A stretch of DNA of 64,000 nt. It comes from Prosthecobacter debontii (GTDB taxonomy: Bacteria > Verrucomicrobiota > Verrucomicrobiia > Verrucomicrobiales > Verrucomicrobiaceae). Where the stretch lies: NCBI GenBank assembly GCA_945860295.1, contig CAMAQH010000002.1, positions 1 through 64,000 on the forward strand, written 5' to 3'. The notes below the pieces were generated by a model, which worked only from the letters and a program-made list of their open reading frames with translations, was not told the origin of the DNA and ran no database searches. The translations under genes were made by a program, and so were the position numbers. Positions 26,697 to 35,673 of this stretch are shown piece after piece (within the stretch, counting starts at the first letter, position 1; the number at the start of each line of letters is the position of its first letter).

Positions 26697-27070
26697 GCGC
26701 TACTGCCACTCAACGTGTGGTCGTTGTCGGAGCCAGTGACAAACCTGACCGCTTTGCGCACAAGGCGCTGACTCTACTGAGCCACTATCGGCATGAGGTG
26801 GTGCCGGTGCATCCGTGCCTGAAAGAGATCAAGGGCATGGCGGTGGTGGCGGATCTGTCTGACATCACAGGGGTGGTGGATACAGTGACGATGTATGTCG
26901 GCCCTGCCATCTCAGCCGATCTTGCTGACAAGCTCATCTTTCTAAAACCTCGGCGGGTGATCTATAACCCAGGTGCGGAGAATGCCAGACTCGCCACGAA
27001 ACTGGAAGCTGCGGGAATCTCGACTGAAGATGCCTGCACGCTGGTGTTGCTGCATACGAGACAATTTTGA
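26693..27070 (+). CDS. CoA-binding domain protein (YccU-like)
   Basis: This 125-residue Rossmann-fold protein is of the CoA_binding family. It has VVVVGASDKPDRFAHKALTLL at the N-terminus, a middle VPVHPCLKEIKGM, and the C-terminal RRVIYNPGAENARLA with the Glu-Asn-Ala typical of the family. Members bind CoA or an acyl-CoA and are mostly of unknown role. Its start overlaps the stop of the channel-like gene, so the two proteins are likely made in linked amounts. Confidence 0.88.
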   Translation: MSATATQRVVVVGASDKPDRFAHKALTLLSHYRHEVVPVHPCLKEIKGMAVVADLSDITGVVDTVTMYVGPAISADLADKLIFLKPRRVIYNPGAENARLATKLEAAGISTEDACTLVLLHTRQF

Positions 27071-27172
27071 GATTGTTACCTCGTCAGTTCGAACTGGTAG
27101 CGCACGCTTGTGTGGACCTTTCGGGGGCTATGCCTCGTAGATCTTATTGCCCTAAGTTTTCATTAGCCAACT

Positions 27173-27637
27173 ATGCTTTCTACATTCCGCACCAGCACCC
27201 CGCTCTCCGCTAGCGCGGAGACGATGTTTGCCTTTCACAGTGATCCACACAATCTGACGGTGGTGATGCCGCCAACCCTGAAGCTGGTGAGATTAAAGAC
27301 GGATGGCCCGGCACTGGAAGGCCGCATGATCGAGCTGCATTGCCGTGACTGGTGGATCATCCCGATGCACTGGACCTGCCGCTGGCGCACGGTACAGCCA
27401 CCGCATCTACTGGTGGATGAGATCGTGAAAGGCCCGTTTCGAGTGTTCATCCACGAGCATCGCTTTGAGCCAAGTGGCAACGGGTGTGTAATGCGTGACA
27501 CGGTCACTTATCAATTTGGCGATTCGTGGTGGGGGCGGCTCATCTCGGAAACGGCGGTGCGAGCCTACCTGACGCTGTTGTTTGCGTTTCGGCACTACCG
27601 CACGCGCCAATGGGCGGAGAAAAAGCGGTCACAATAG
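27173..27637 (+). CDS. SRPBCC-superfamily ligand-binding protein
   Basis: The 154-residue protein has the START/SRPBCC pattern. It begins TSTPLSASAETMFAFHSDPH, has a central WWIIPMHWTCRWRTV and DEIVKGPFRVFIHEHRFE, and ends with a helix after TVTYQFGDSW. It probably forms a hydrophobic cavity that binds a lipid-like ligand, as in cyclase/dehydrase relatives (COG4276-like). There is no signal peptide. It is transcribed alone, so no substrate is indicated. Confidence 0.8.
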   Translation: MLSTFRTSTPLSASAETMFAFHSDPHNLTVVMPPTLKLVRLKTDGPALEGRMIELHCRDWWIIPMHWTCRWRTVQPPHLLVDEIVKGPFRVFIHEHRFEPSGNGCVMRDTVTYQFGDSWWGRLISETAVRAYLTLLFAFRHYRTRQWAEKKRSQ

Positions 27638-27708
27638 GCGGCAAACAATCGCTTGCTGATTGCGGCAGACACTCTTGCATCTGAGGGCCGTTTTACCCAC
27701 TACTCCTC

Positions 27709-28821
27709 ATGTCTGCCCACGCTTGGTTCCACATCGACAATGAAAATGAAATTCCTTCGCCGGCGCTGTTGCTTTATCGCGACCGTATCGAGCACAATCT
27801 GCAACTGATGGTGCAGATTGCTGGGGGTGCGGAGCGGTTGCGGCCGCATGTGAAGACGCACAAGCTGCTGCCACTCATCGAGCGTCAGGTGGAGCTTGGG
27901 ATCACGAAGTTTAAGTGCTCCACCATCGCTGAGGTGGAGATGTGCGCGATGGGTGGCGCGGCGGATGCGATGCTGGCGATGCCCTGCGTGGGGCCAAATG
28001 CACATCGTCTGGCGGAGCTGGCGCTGAAGTATCCGCAAACGCAGTTTTCAAGTATCGCCGATAATGAGGAGACGATCCGAACGGTGGCCTCTGCGGCCCA
28101 GCAGCATGGTGTGCTCCTGGGTTTATTTCTCGAACTCGACTGCGGCATGAGCCGCACGGGCATCGTGCCTGGAGAGGCTGCGGCTTATCTGGTGCATGTG
28201 ATGAAGGACGCGCCGCGTGTGCTTTTCCGCGGTCTGCATGCTTATGACGGCCACATTCATGACGCTGAACTAGAGGTGCGCCGCCAGCGCTGTGAGGAGT
28301 CTTTTGCGCCGATCCTAGAATTCAGAAAAAGGCTCCAGGGTGAGGGTGTAATCGTCAGCGAACTCGTGGCGGGTGGCTCGCCTACGTTTGGCATTCATGC
28401 CACTCAGACGGACCGCACATGCAGTCCGGGCACGACGGTGCTGTGGGACTTTGGCTATGGAGATAAACTCCCCGATCTGCCTTTCCTGCCCGCCGCTGTG
28501 CTGCTGGCACGTGTGATCAGCAAGCCGGGTGTGAACCGCCTGACGCTTGATCTCGGTCACAAGTCGGTGGCACCGGAGAACCCGCATCCGCGTGTACGTT
28601 TTGAGGAACTGCCTGACGCGACTGCGCTCATGCAAAGCGAGGAGCATCTAGTGCTGGAGACGGAGCGTGCGCATGAGTTTCTCGTCGGTCAGGCGCTGCA
28701 TGGCATCCCGCGCCATGTGTGCCCCACGGTGTCCATGCATGGTGAGGCGGTGGTCATCGAAAATAGCCGTGCGACGGCGCGCTGGCCGATCACGGCACGC
28801 AATCGTAAGATCACGATCTGA
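27709..28821 (+). CDS. D-threonine aldolase/DSD1-family PLP enzyme
   Basis: The 370-residue protein is a fold-type III PLP enzyme (alanine racemase-like barrel plus C-terminal domain). The PLP lysine lies in RPHVKTHK near residue 50. The C-terminal GIPRHVCPTVSMHG is the metal-site region of D-threonine aldolase and D-serine dehydratase relatives, which use a divalent metal to retro-aldolise or dehydrate D-amino acids. TPALLL-like (PSPALLLYRDRI) opens the family. The substrate may be D-threonine or another beta-hydroxy D-amino acid. It is followed 19 bases later by a phosphoesterase gene on the same strand. Confidence 0.9.
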   Translation: MSAHAWFHIDNENEIPSPALLLYRDRIEHNLQLMVQIAGGAERLRPHVKTHKLLPLIERQVELGITKFKCSTIAEVEMCAMGGAADAMLAMPCVGPNAHRLAELALKYPQTQFSSIADNEETIRTVASAAQQHGVLLGLFLELDCGMSRTGIVPGEAAAYLVHVMKDAPRVLFRGLHAYDGHIHDAELEVRRQRCEESFAPILEFRKRLQGEGVIVSELVAGGSPTFGIHATQTDRTCSPGTTVLWDFGYGDKLPDLPFLPAAVLLARVISKPGVNRLTLDLGHKSVAPENPHPRVRFEELPDATALMQSEEHLVLETERAHEFLVGQALHGIPRHVCPTVSMHGEAVVIENSRATARWPITARNRKITI

Positions 28822-28840
28822 GCCTCGTTTCAGGTAGCTC

Positions 28841-29884
28841 ATGAATACCGTTTCCCGTCGCCGCGCGCTCAAGACACTCTTTTGTTCCAGCGCTGTCATG
28901 GCGCTGAATCTGCTACCACGCCGCACGCTGGCAGAGGTCGCCAAAAGTGGGCTGAACTTCCTGGCGATCGGTGACTTCGGCACAGGCGCGACTGATCAGA
29001 AGGCGGTGGCCAAAGCGATGCAGGATTTTGCGGTCAAAAACAACCTCAAGCCGGATGCGTTGCTACTCATTGGAGATAACTTTTATGGAGCCACAAATCC
29101 CATGCCGAAGGTTAAGGGCAAATCAGTTCCGGGTGAGTCGGCCCCATTCACGGTCGAGTCGAAGCGTTGGCAGACAGACATTGAGGCCATGTACCCCCAG
29201 AGTGCCTTCCCCTGCCCGCAGTATGTGGTGCTCGGCAATCACGACTACCACGACAACAAGGCTGGTGAGAGGACTCAGCTCGCCTATGCAAAGCAGGCTG
29301 ATGTGCGCTGGAAGATGCCGAACAAATGGTATCGAGTCGATCTCGGCGGCGGCCAACCGCTGCTCACGCTGATTTTCCTCGATAGCAATCTGCGTGATGT
29401 CAGTGGCAAGGATCAGAAGACTGGCAAATACACCCGAGCCTCAATGACTGTGGAGGAAGAAAAGGCTCAGCTTGAGTGGCTCAAAGTCGAACTCGCCAAA
29501 CCACGCGCGCCCTTCACCATCGTCGTCGGCCATCACCCCATTTATTCCAACGGTGATCATGGCGATACCAAACCGATCATAGCTCAATGGAAGCCTTTGC
29601 TGCAAAAGCACCACGTCCACGCCTACCTCTGCGGTCATGACCACGATCTCCAGCATTTGGAGATGGACGGGAAATTCACCTCCCACATTCTCTCCGGTGG
29701 CGGCGGGGCGAAGACGCGCAAACTGGAGCACCCTGAACGGACGATGCCATATGGCAAAGATGTTCACGGATTCACCCATATCAGCGTGCAATCAGACGCG
29801 CTGATCTTTGCTCATCATGGCGTGGACGGCGCACTGCTGCACCGCTTCACCAAGCGTGTGGATGGTAAAGTGGAGATCGGCTGA
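28841..29884 (+). CDS. exported metallophosphoesterase (acid phosphatase-like)
   Basis: The 347-residue protein begins with MNTVSRRRALKTLF, a twin-arginine signal (SRRRALK), followed by a hydrophobic stretch and a cleavage-like region. The calcineurin-like metal ligands appear as AIGDFGTG, LIGDNFYG, VLGNHDYHD, VGHHPIYSNGDHG and CGHDHDLQH. The order matches purple acid phosphatases such as tartrate-resistant enzymes, which use a dinuclear metal site in the periplasm. Tat export fits a protein folded with metals in the cytoplasm. Confidence 0.9.
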   Translation: MNTVSRRRALKTLFCSSAVMALNLLPRRTLAEVAKSGLNFLAIGDFGTGATDQKAVAKAMQDFAVKNNLKPDALLLIGDNFYGATNPMPKVKGKSVPGESAPFTVESKRWQTDIEAMYPQSAFPCPQYVVLGNHDYHDNKAGERTQLAYAKQADVRWKMPNKWYRVDLGGGQPLLTLIFLDSNLRDVSGKDQKTGKYTRASMTVEEEKAQLEWLKVELAKPRAPFTIVVGHHPIYSNGDHGDTKPIIAQWKPLLQKHHVHAYLCGHDHDLQHLEMDGKFTSHILSGGGGAKTRKLEHPERTMPYGKDVHGFTHISVQSDALIFAHHGVDGALLHRFTKRVDGKVEIG

Positions 29885-29890
29885 TCGGTC

Positions 29891-30472
29891 TCAATCCAAA
29901 ATGGCGTGGAGTCGCGCGGCACTCTCCTGCCACGCGGCATCACAGAGTGCGGGGGTGGCGGATTCCAGAAGTGCGCAGCCTTCATCTGGCAGATTCACCC
30001 AGGAGCGGCAGCCACCGTAGCTCTTTGCATAAGGGAAAGTCCAGCGCCGTGGCAGCTTGTAGGCACGTACGAGGGCGATGTGCAGGCAGCTTTCATCATC
30101 ATAAATGAAGCGCTCACGCACGACGTCTTCATTCCAAATGTGGAGTGGAGCCAGTGCCTCCATTCTAGTCCATTCGGTGACTTTCCACACCTGCTCCAGT
30201 GTGGCGTAGCCATCGATGTCCACGCATGTACGCTCCTCTTCCGGCGGGAAGGAGCGCTGTGCATTCTCTGGCACCCAACGGAGCTTTTCCCCCTGCGTGT
30301 GAAACCAAGTGGGAAAGAGAAAGAAGCCGCGATGTTTCCACTCAAAGCCGCCGTGCCCCTCATGAATGCCGCCTTTGCGCAACACGAGCGTCTGCACCCC
30401 CTGAGTGAGCGAGTCGCAGACATAGGACCATTCTTTGAAGCCAATAGCGCTGGCAGGCGGAGTCAAAATCAT
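29891..30472 (-). CDS. DUF1802 family protein
   Basis: The 193-residue protein starts MILTPPASAIGFKEWSYVCD and continues QTLVLRKGGIHEG and FFLFPTWFHTQGEKL, which match DUF1802 proteins. The family contains conserved Glu, Lys and His residues that hint at an enzyme, but its function is unknown. An upstream ATG would add 19 residues unlike the family and is rejected. The gene converges with the phosphoesterase, 6 bases apart. No neighbour offers a role. Confidence 0.82.
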   Translation of the reverse strand: MILTPPASAIGFKEWSYVCDSLTQGVQTLVLRKGGIHEGHGGFEWKHRGFFLFPTWFHTQGEKLRWVPENAQRSFPPEEERTCVDIDGYATLEQVWKVTEWTRMEALAPLHIWNEDVVRERFIYDDESCLHIALVRAYKLPRRWTFPYAKSYGGCRSWVNLPDEGCALLESATPALCDAAWQESAARLHAILD

Positions 30473-30735
30473 CTCTGGCGATACATGCAGCACACAACCG
30501 CGCAAGATGCCGTTCCTGCGGAAAGCCAAGTCTAAAGGTCTTACGAATGAAAATATACAAATGTAATATCAGGGGTTCCTTCCGCATGGGATATCTGCTT
30601 CACGGATCGGGACTCGTGTCTTGGCTCATCTGAAAGCAATAACAAGAGCACTGCCATTCATCGCTCCGTCCATGCGTAAGCTATGCTCCGAGCTTTCGGC
30701 TTTGCTCTTTCCGCGTTTCTACCTTCACTAGATGC

Positions 30736-31824
30736 ATGGATGACTTAAGCCACGACGCGCCGGATCGGCTCACCCTCACGCAACTCCGCCAAGTGGCGGG
30801 CCCCTCGCCACAGCCCTATGCGGTGCATGTTCAAGTGGATCATCGTAGTGAAAAGCAGACTTCTACGGGTGCGCCCTTTCTCGAGGTGAAGCTGGCTGAT
30901 GCGGGCGATTCCATGGTCTGGCGTATCTTTGATAACAACCCACTCTTCCCCGAGGTGCGCACGCTGCAGCGCGGCACTTTTGTCGAAATCACGGCCCAGT
31001 GGATGGACACGGGCAAGTACGGCATCGAGCCGCGACAGGCACGGATGAGACCGCTCTCTGAGGAGGAAAAACACGATCTGCTCGCGGGCGATGCTGATCT
31101 GGCGGCCCGCCAGCAGGCTGACTTTAGAGACATCGAGAGCTACGTCTCCGCGCTCAGTGATCCGCGGCTGCGCTGCCTATGCAGCCTATTTCTGGAAAAG
31201 CATGGCGAGCGCTTCCGCCGCACCGCTGCGGCGCGGGAAAATCATCACGCGCGGCGTGGCGGACTGGTGGAGCATGTGGCACAAATGATGCGCTGCGCGG
31301 CGGCCATCGCGGGTGTGTATCCGCATTTGAATCGTGACCTGCTGATCGCCGGCGTCTTGTTTCACGATTGCGGCAAGCTTTGGGAGAACTCCTATCCCGA
31401 GAATAGCTTTGCCATGCCGCATCAGCTTCACGGTGAGATGCTCGGCCACATCACGCTCGGCCTGGAGCTGCTGAACAAACTCTGGCGCGACATGCACGAG
31501 CGACCCGAAGCAGCTGAGTGGGCGATGCTAGAGCCTGCGAGTGAAATGGTGCGCTTACACATGCTACACCTCATCGCCTCGCATCACGGTCAGTATGAAT
31601 TTGGCTCGCCGGTGCTGCCAAAGACACCTGAAGCGGTGGCTCTGCATCACGTCGATAACATTGATGCCAAAATGGAGATGCTGCGCCGTGGCTATGAGAC
31701 CTCAAAGGAGCTGGCTCCAGGCATCTTCGAGCGTTTCCGCCCCTGGAATGTGAATGTCGTCGCGCCATTGCCTGCCGTGCCGCCAGCGCCTCTCATAGAT
31801 GATTCGGCCCTGGCTTCCGAGTAG
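30736..31824 (+). CDS. OB-fold/HD-domain 3'-5' exoribonuclease (YhaM-like)
   Basis: The 362-residue protein joins an N-terminal OB-fold (about residues 25-115, with GAPFLEVKLADAG and DTGKYGIEP) to an HD phosphohydrolase domain (about 130-330). The HD motif is visible in HHARRGGLVEHV (His), GVLFHDCGKLWE (His-Asp), then HLIASHHGQYEFGSP and ALHHVDNIDAKME (Asp). This architecture and the phrase order match YhaM/CBF1 exoribonucleases, which degrade RNA and short DNA with Mn2+ or Co2+. The C-terminal tail is Pro-rich. The parvulin gene starts 45 bases downstream and may be in the same transcript. Confidence 0.86.
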   Translation: MDDLSHDAPDRLTLTQLRQVAGPSPQPYAVHVQVDHRSEKQTSTGAPFLEVKLADAGDSMVWRIFDNNPLFPEVRTLQRGTFVEITAQWMDTGKYGIEPRQARMRPLSEEEKHDLLAGDADLAARQQADFRDIESYVSALSDPRLRCLCSLFLEKHGERFRRTAAARENHHARRGGLVEHVAQMMRCAAAIAGVYPHLNRDLLIAGVLFHDCGKLWENSYPENSFAMPHQLHGEMLGHITLGLELLNKLWRDMHERPEAAEWAMLEPASEMVRLHMLHLIASHHGQYEFGSPVLPKTPEAVALHHVDNIDAKMEMLRRGYETSKELAPGIFERFRPWNVNVVAPLPAVPPAPLIDDSALASE

Positions 31825-31869
31825 CACTTTCGCCTTGCGCAGAGCTGTCATCGCGTTCCCCATCCGCGC

Positions 31870-32763
31870 ATGGCACTGATTATCAATAGCGAAGAAGTGG
31901 ACGACGAAATCATCGATGGAGAATTCCGCAACGTGAAGGGGCACTATGAGCGCACGCTCCAAGTGTCCTGCTGTGAGCGCGACATGGAGTTTCGTGGTTA
32001 CGCCAAGGACAACATCATCTCCCGCGTGCTGCTTAGCCAAGAGGCCAAAAGGCGCGTGCCAGAGGTCGATCAAAATGATGTCACCGAGCGCCTGAACAAG
32101 CTCATTGAGCTGGCTGGTGGAGAGGAGCAGTTTTACATGAACATCGGCATGCCGCACAAGGATGAGGCCGTGGTGCGTGTGAACGTGGAAGGCGGAGTGC
32201 GGCTGGATAAACTGCTCGGCGAAGCCTATGGCCCAGAGCCAGTGCCGACCGAAGCTGAACTGCGCGCCTACTACGACGCCAACACGCAGCACTACATGAC
32301 CGAGGAGCAAGTCCACGCAGCCCACATCACCAAGAGCCTGCAAGGCGCAAAAAGTCGTGAAGAAGTCTATGCCGCCATGCGCGCTGTGCGGAAGCAGTTA
32401 CTCGATGGAGCGGACTTCATGCAACTCGCTGAAGAGCACCGCGCTGATGACCAGCAGCAGATCGATCTCGGCTGGTTCAAGCGTGGCGAGTTTATGGAGG
32501 AGTTCGAGACCATCGCCTTCTCCATGAAGGAAGGAGAAATCAGCCCCGTCTTCCACACACAGCTCGGTTTTCACATCTGCACTGTGCTCGGCTGCAAGCC
32601 ACCAGAAGCCATGCCCTTTGAAACCGTACAAGAGGCCGTGCGTCAGCGCATGATCGAAGAGTTCAAGGACAAGAAATTCAACGAACTGATCGAGCAACTC
32701 AAAGACGCCGCTGAGATCCGCGACACCGATCCACCAGAAGAAAATGTGAACTGCGGCCATTGA
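31870..32763 (+). CDS. parvulin-type peptidylprolyl isomerase without signal peptide
   Basis: The 297-residue protein has an N-terminal helical chaperone-like region (SurA_N-like) and a C-terminal PpiC rotamase domain at about residues 135-235. Parvulin marks are VHAAHI near the domain start, LGWFKRGEFMEEFE, and FHTQLGFHICTVLG, the conserved substrate-binding end. A C-terminal helical tail follows. There is no signal peptide, so it is probably cytoplasmic, unlike SurA or PrsA; NifM is a known cytoplasmic relative with this architecture. It may assist folding of particular clients. A terminator for the opposite strand lies 120 bases downstream. Confidence 0.85.
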   Translation: MALIINSEEVDDEIIDGEFRNVKGHYERTLQVSCCERDMEFRGYAKDNIISRVLLSQEAKRRVPEVDQNDVTERLNKLIELAGGEEQFYMNIGMPHKDEAVVRVNVEGGVRLDKLLGEAYGPEPVPTEAELRAYYDANTQHYMTEEQVHAAHITKSLQGAKSREEVYAAMRAVRKQLLDGADFMQLAEEHRADDQQQIDLGWFKRGEFMEEFETIAFSMKEGEISPVFHTQLGFHICTVLGCKPPEAMPFETVQEAVRQRMIEEFKDKKFNELIEQLKDAAEIRDTDPPEENVNCGH

Positions 32764-32882
32764 CCCTGGCGCGCAGGATTTGATAAACGTTGCTGCGATA
32801 AAGATGGCCTGATCCCAGCTCACCCCAAGTCCCCAACTCGGCCTCCACCACGAGCATCATTGTGGCGAGATAGAAATGAAAA

Positions 32883-32910
32883 AAGGCGGCCAAGTTACCT
32901 CGGCCGCCTT
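32883..32910 (-). terminator. intrinsic terminator for gnd
   Basis: The stem AAGGCGGCC (32883-32891) pairs perfectly with GGCCGCCTT (32902-32910) around a 10-base loop. Read on the minus strand it is followed by a run of Ts (TTTTTTCATTT). It lies 49 bases beyond the gnd stop. The plus-strand side has only TTGAATTG, so it works best for gnd. Confidence 0.85.
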
Positions 32911-32958
32911 GAATTGATTTAACGATGCGGGCGGGGGTGCCCGAGTTCCTTTTTTGAG

Positions 32959-34401
32959 TTACCCGATCACCTCAGGCCAATCGGTATGGAACATCTGGCC
33001 TTCGGGCTTGTCGGTACGCTCGTAGGTGTGGGCACCGAAGAAGTCGCGCTGGGCTTGCAGAAGGTTGGCGGGGAGGCGCTCGGCGCGGTAGCTGTCGTAG
33101 TAGCCGAGGGAAGCGGAGAAGGCCGGACATGGGATGCCGTTCAGCGTGGCGAGGCTAACCACTTCGCGCCAGTTCTGCTGGGTCTGGGTGAGCACGTCGA
33201 TGAAGAACGGGGCGAGCATGAGATTGCTCAGCTCGGGATTCTCACGATAGGCATCGGTGATGCTGTTGAGGAAGCGGGCACGGATGATGCAACCGCCGCG
33301 CCAGATGCTGGCGATGCGACCGAGGTCGAGGCCCCACTTCTTGGCTTCCCCCATGGATTTGATGAGATCAAGACCCTGGGCGTAGCTGATGATTTTCGAG
33401 GCGTAGAGGGCGTCGTGAACTTTCTTCACGAGCTCGGCTTTGGCTGTGGTGATATTGACCGCTGGGCCGGTGAGCAGCTTGCTGGCGGCGACACGGGCTT
33501 TCTTCTTGGAACTGAGGATGCGGGCTTCGACAGCGGCGTTGATGGTGCTGATGACGATGCCGTTTTCCGCTGCGTTCATGAGCGTCCACTGTCCGGTGCC
33601 TTTCTGGCCAGCTTTATCGACGATGAGTTCGACGATGGACGCGCCGGTCTCAGGATCTTTCTGTTCGAGCGCTTTGCCAGAGATCTGGATGAGGTAGCTC
33701 TGCATGGCACCTTCATTCCATTCGTTGAAGATGGCGGCCATCTCGTCGGTGGTGAAGCCTGCGTGCTTGAAGATGTTGTAGGCTTCGCAGATGAGCTGCA
33801 TGTCGCCATACTCGATGCCGTTGTGGATCATCTTCACATAGTGACCCGCACCGCCGGGACCGATGTGGATGACGCAGGGCTCGCCATCGACTTTGGCGGC
33901 GATGGATTCAAAGATGGGCTTCATGACCTCCCAAGTGCTGGCAGGACCGCCGGGCATGATGGAGGGGCCTTTGCGGGCACCTTCTTCACCGCCGGAGACG
34001 CCTGCGCCGATGAAGCGGAGGCCTTTCTCAGCGAGATACACGTCGCGGCGCTCGGTGGTCTTGTAGAAGCTATTGCCACCATCGATGATGATGTCGTCTT
34101 TAGCGAGGAGCGGTATGAGTTGCTCGATCACGGCGTCCACGGCATCGCGATCAGAATCGGCGACAGCGGTGGATTTAACCATGATGTGAATCTTGCGTGG
34201 CATGGCCAGGCTCTGGACGAATTCTTCCAGAGTGTGGGCACCGACAAGGGCTTTGCCGGGGTGCTTGGCGATGAATTCATCCGTCACGCTGGTGGTGCGG
34301 TTATAGACGCTCACTTGGAAGCCGCGGCTTTCCACGTTGAGAACGAGGTTTTGGCCCATCACAGCGAGGCCGATCAATCCGAAGTCACTTTTTTTGCTCA
34401 T
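32959..34401 (-). CDS. gnd: 6-phosphogluconate dehydrogenase (decarboxylating)
   Basis: Gnd oxidises 6-phosphogluconate with NADP to ribulose 5-phosphate and CO2 in the pentose phosphate pathway. The 480-residue protein is of the normal long form. Visible motifs are GLAVMGQNL (nucleotide binding), IIDGGNSFYKTTERR, GVSGGEEGARKGPSIMPGG (catalytic signature) and KMIHNGIEYGDMQ, plus the C-terminal AQRDFFGAHTYER. The start MSKKSDFG is chosen over an upstream ATG that adds an unlike basic segment. It ends with an intrinsic terminator. Confidence 0.97.
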   Translation of the reverse strand: MSKKSDFGLIGLAVMGQNLVLNVESRGFQVSVYNRTTSVTDEFIAKHPGKALVGAHTLEEFVQSLAMPRKIHIMVKSTAVADSDRDAVDAVIEQLIPLLAKDDIIIDGGNSFYKTTERRDVYLAEKGLRFIGAGVSGGEEGARKGPSIMPGGPASTWEVMKPIFESIAAKVDGEPCVIHIGPGGAGHYVKMIHNGIEYGDMQLICEAYNIFKHAGFTTDEMAAIFNEWNEGAMQSYLIQISGKALEQKDPETGASIVELIVDKAGQKGTGQWTLMNAAENGIVISTINAAVEARILSSKKKARVAASKLLTGPAVNITTAKAELVKKVHDALYASKIISYAQGLDLIKSMGEAKKWGLDLGRIASIWRGGCIIRARFLNSITDAYRENPELSNLMLAPFFIDVLTQTQQNWREVVSLATLNGIPCPAFSASLGYYDSYRAERLPANLLQAQRDFFGAHTYERTDKPEGQMFHTDWPEVIG

Positions 34402-34539
34402 AATTTGGAATCTGTCCTTACCTGCCCCCTTCGGCTTGGCAAAGGAGATTTTACTCAGGCAGGTCATGAAGTTGACTGATGAGGTCGTTGAAAATGCAAT
34501 GTCGTTCTGATCTGGGCCGTGTTATGCTCCGCGACTTTC

Positions 34540-35628
34540 ATGGCCAACGTCACCTCATCCTCCGCTTGGAGCAGCACTCCCCGCGCCGCCTTTCGCTCCC
34601 GTGACGACTGGAGTCTGAAGTGGTGGATCATGTTTGCCTTGATCCTCTCAGTCTTGCTTCATGGGCTGCTGCTGGTGAGCTTTGATAAAATCAGCCTCGT
34701 GCTTGGTGGCAATGCCCAGCCGGTGCAGGAAAGAAAGCTGCCTGAGCGCATCAAGATCGACCCAAAGCTGCTTCAGGAGCAAAAGGCCATCCAGGAAATC
34801 CCCGAGCTGATCGCGCCGGGAAACAAGCCTGACATCAAGTCCTTTGAGGCCAATCTCGACAACTTCGACAAGGCGCAGATGATCCCTGAGAATCAGGAGA
34901 TCGACCTGACGCCGAACGTGAAGGACGTGACCAATTTCCTCCGCGCTAGCGATCCTGGCGATGGACGCGCAGCCGGTGGTGCGATGAAGGACATGGCCGC
35001 CCTGCTGGCCCCGCAGGCGATGGCAGCGCCCGATTTTGCGAGCGCGATGGCGAGCGTGCGACGTGATGTTCTGTCGAAGCCAGTCTCTGAAAAACAAATG
35101 CTGCTCGATGCAGGCGCTCTCGATCCTGGCGACAGTGGCAGCGTGGACATGAAGCTGCTGGATGAAGTCAAAAAGCAGGGCCAAGGCGGTGATGCAGCAG
35201 GCACGCGAGTCAAAGGTTTCAGTAATCTGGATGATCTGCTCGGCGGTGGTGGAACGATGGGGGGCAGTACGGCTCCGATCCTGATGCCCACGGACCTGCT
35301 CTTTGAATACGGCAGCGATCAACTCGCCGAGGGTGCACGTCTGAGTCTGATGAAGCTCGGCTTCCTCATTCAAAAGAATCCCAACTCACTCTTCATCGTC
35401 GAAGGTCACACGGACAGCTTTGGCGGAGAGGACTACAATCTTGAACTCAGCATGCGCCGCGCAAACGCCGTGGTCGAATGGCTGCGCGCTTCTCTAAAGC
35501 TCGGCACCGACCGCATCCAGGCCGCCGGCATGGGCAAAAGCAAACCCATCGTCAACACTCTAGGCAGCGTCGAAGAGCAGGGCCTGAACCGCCGCGTAGA
35601 GATCAAGGTGCGGCCGAAGAAGTCATAG
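34540..35628 (+). CDS. inner-membrane-anchored OmpA-like protein
   Basis: The 362-residue protein has a single N-terminal membrane helix (WIMFALILSVLLHGLLLVSF at about 30-50) in the style of TonB or TolA. A periplasmic stretch of about 190 residues rich in Asp, Ala and Gly follows, then a C-terminal OmpA domain (about 245-358). The peptidoglycan contacts are present as FIVEGHTDSFGGEDYN and LSMRRANAVVEWL. It may tether the inner membrane to the wall or act in a Tol/Mot-like complex. No tolQ or exbB neighbours are present. Confidence 0.87.
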   Translation: MANVTSSSAWSSTPRAAFRSRDDWSLKWWIMFALILSVLLHGLLLVSFDKISLVLGGNAQPVQERKLPERIKIDPKLLQEQKAIQEIPELIAPGNKPDIKSFEANLDNFDKAQMIPENQEIDLTPNVKDVTNFLRASDPGDGRAAGGAMKDMAALLAPQAMAAPDFASAMASVRRDVLSKPVSEKQMLLDAGALDPGDSGSVDMKLLDEVKKQGQGGDAAGTRVKGFSNLDDLLGGGGTMGGSTAPILMPTDLLFEYGSDQLAEGARLSLMKLGFLIQKNPNSLFIVEGHTDSFGGEDYNLELSMRRANAVVEWLRASLKLGTDRIQAAGMGKSKPIVNTLGSVEEQGLNRRVEIKVRPKKS

Positions 35629-35673
35629 GCGGTTGGAAGTGCGGTGGGTTGATGGACGTTCTTTGAAACTACC

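Noticed and set aside
32986-34479. A 497-codon plus-strand frame opposite gnd
   Set aside because: It mirrors the full-length gnd on the minus strand, which has all family motifs and its own terminator. The mirror product has no family resemblance.
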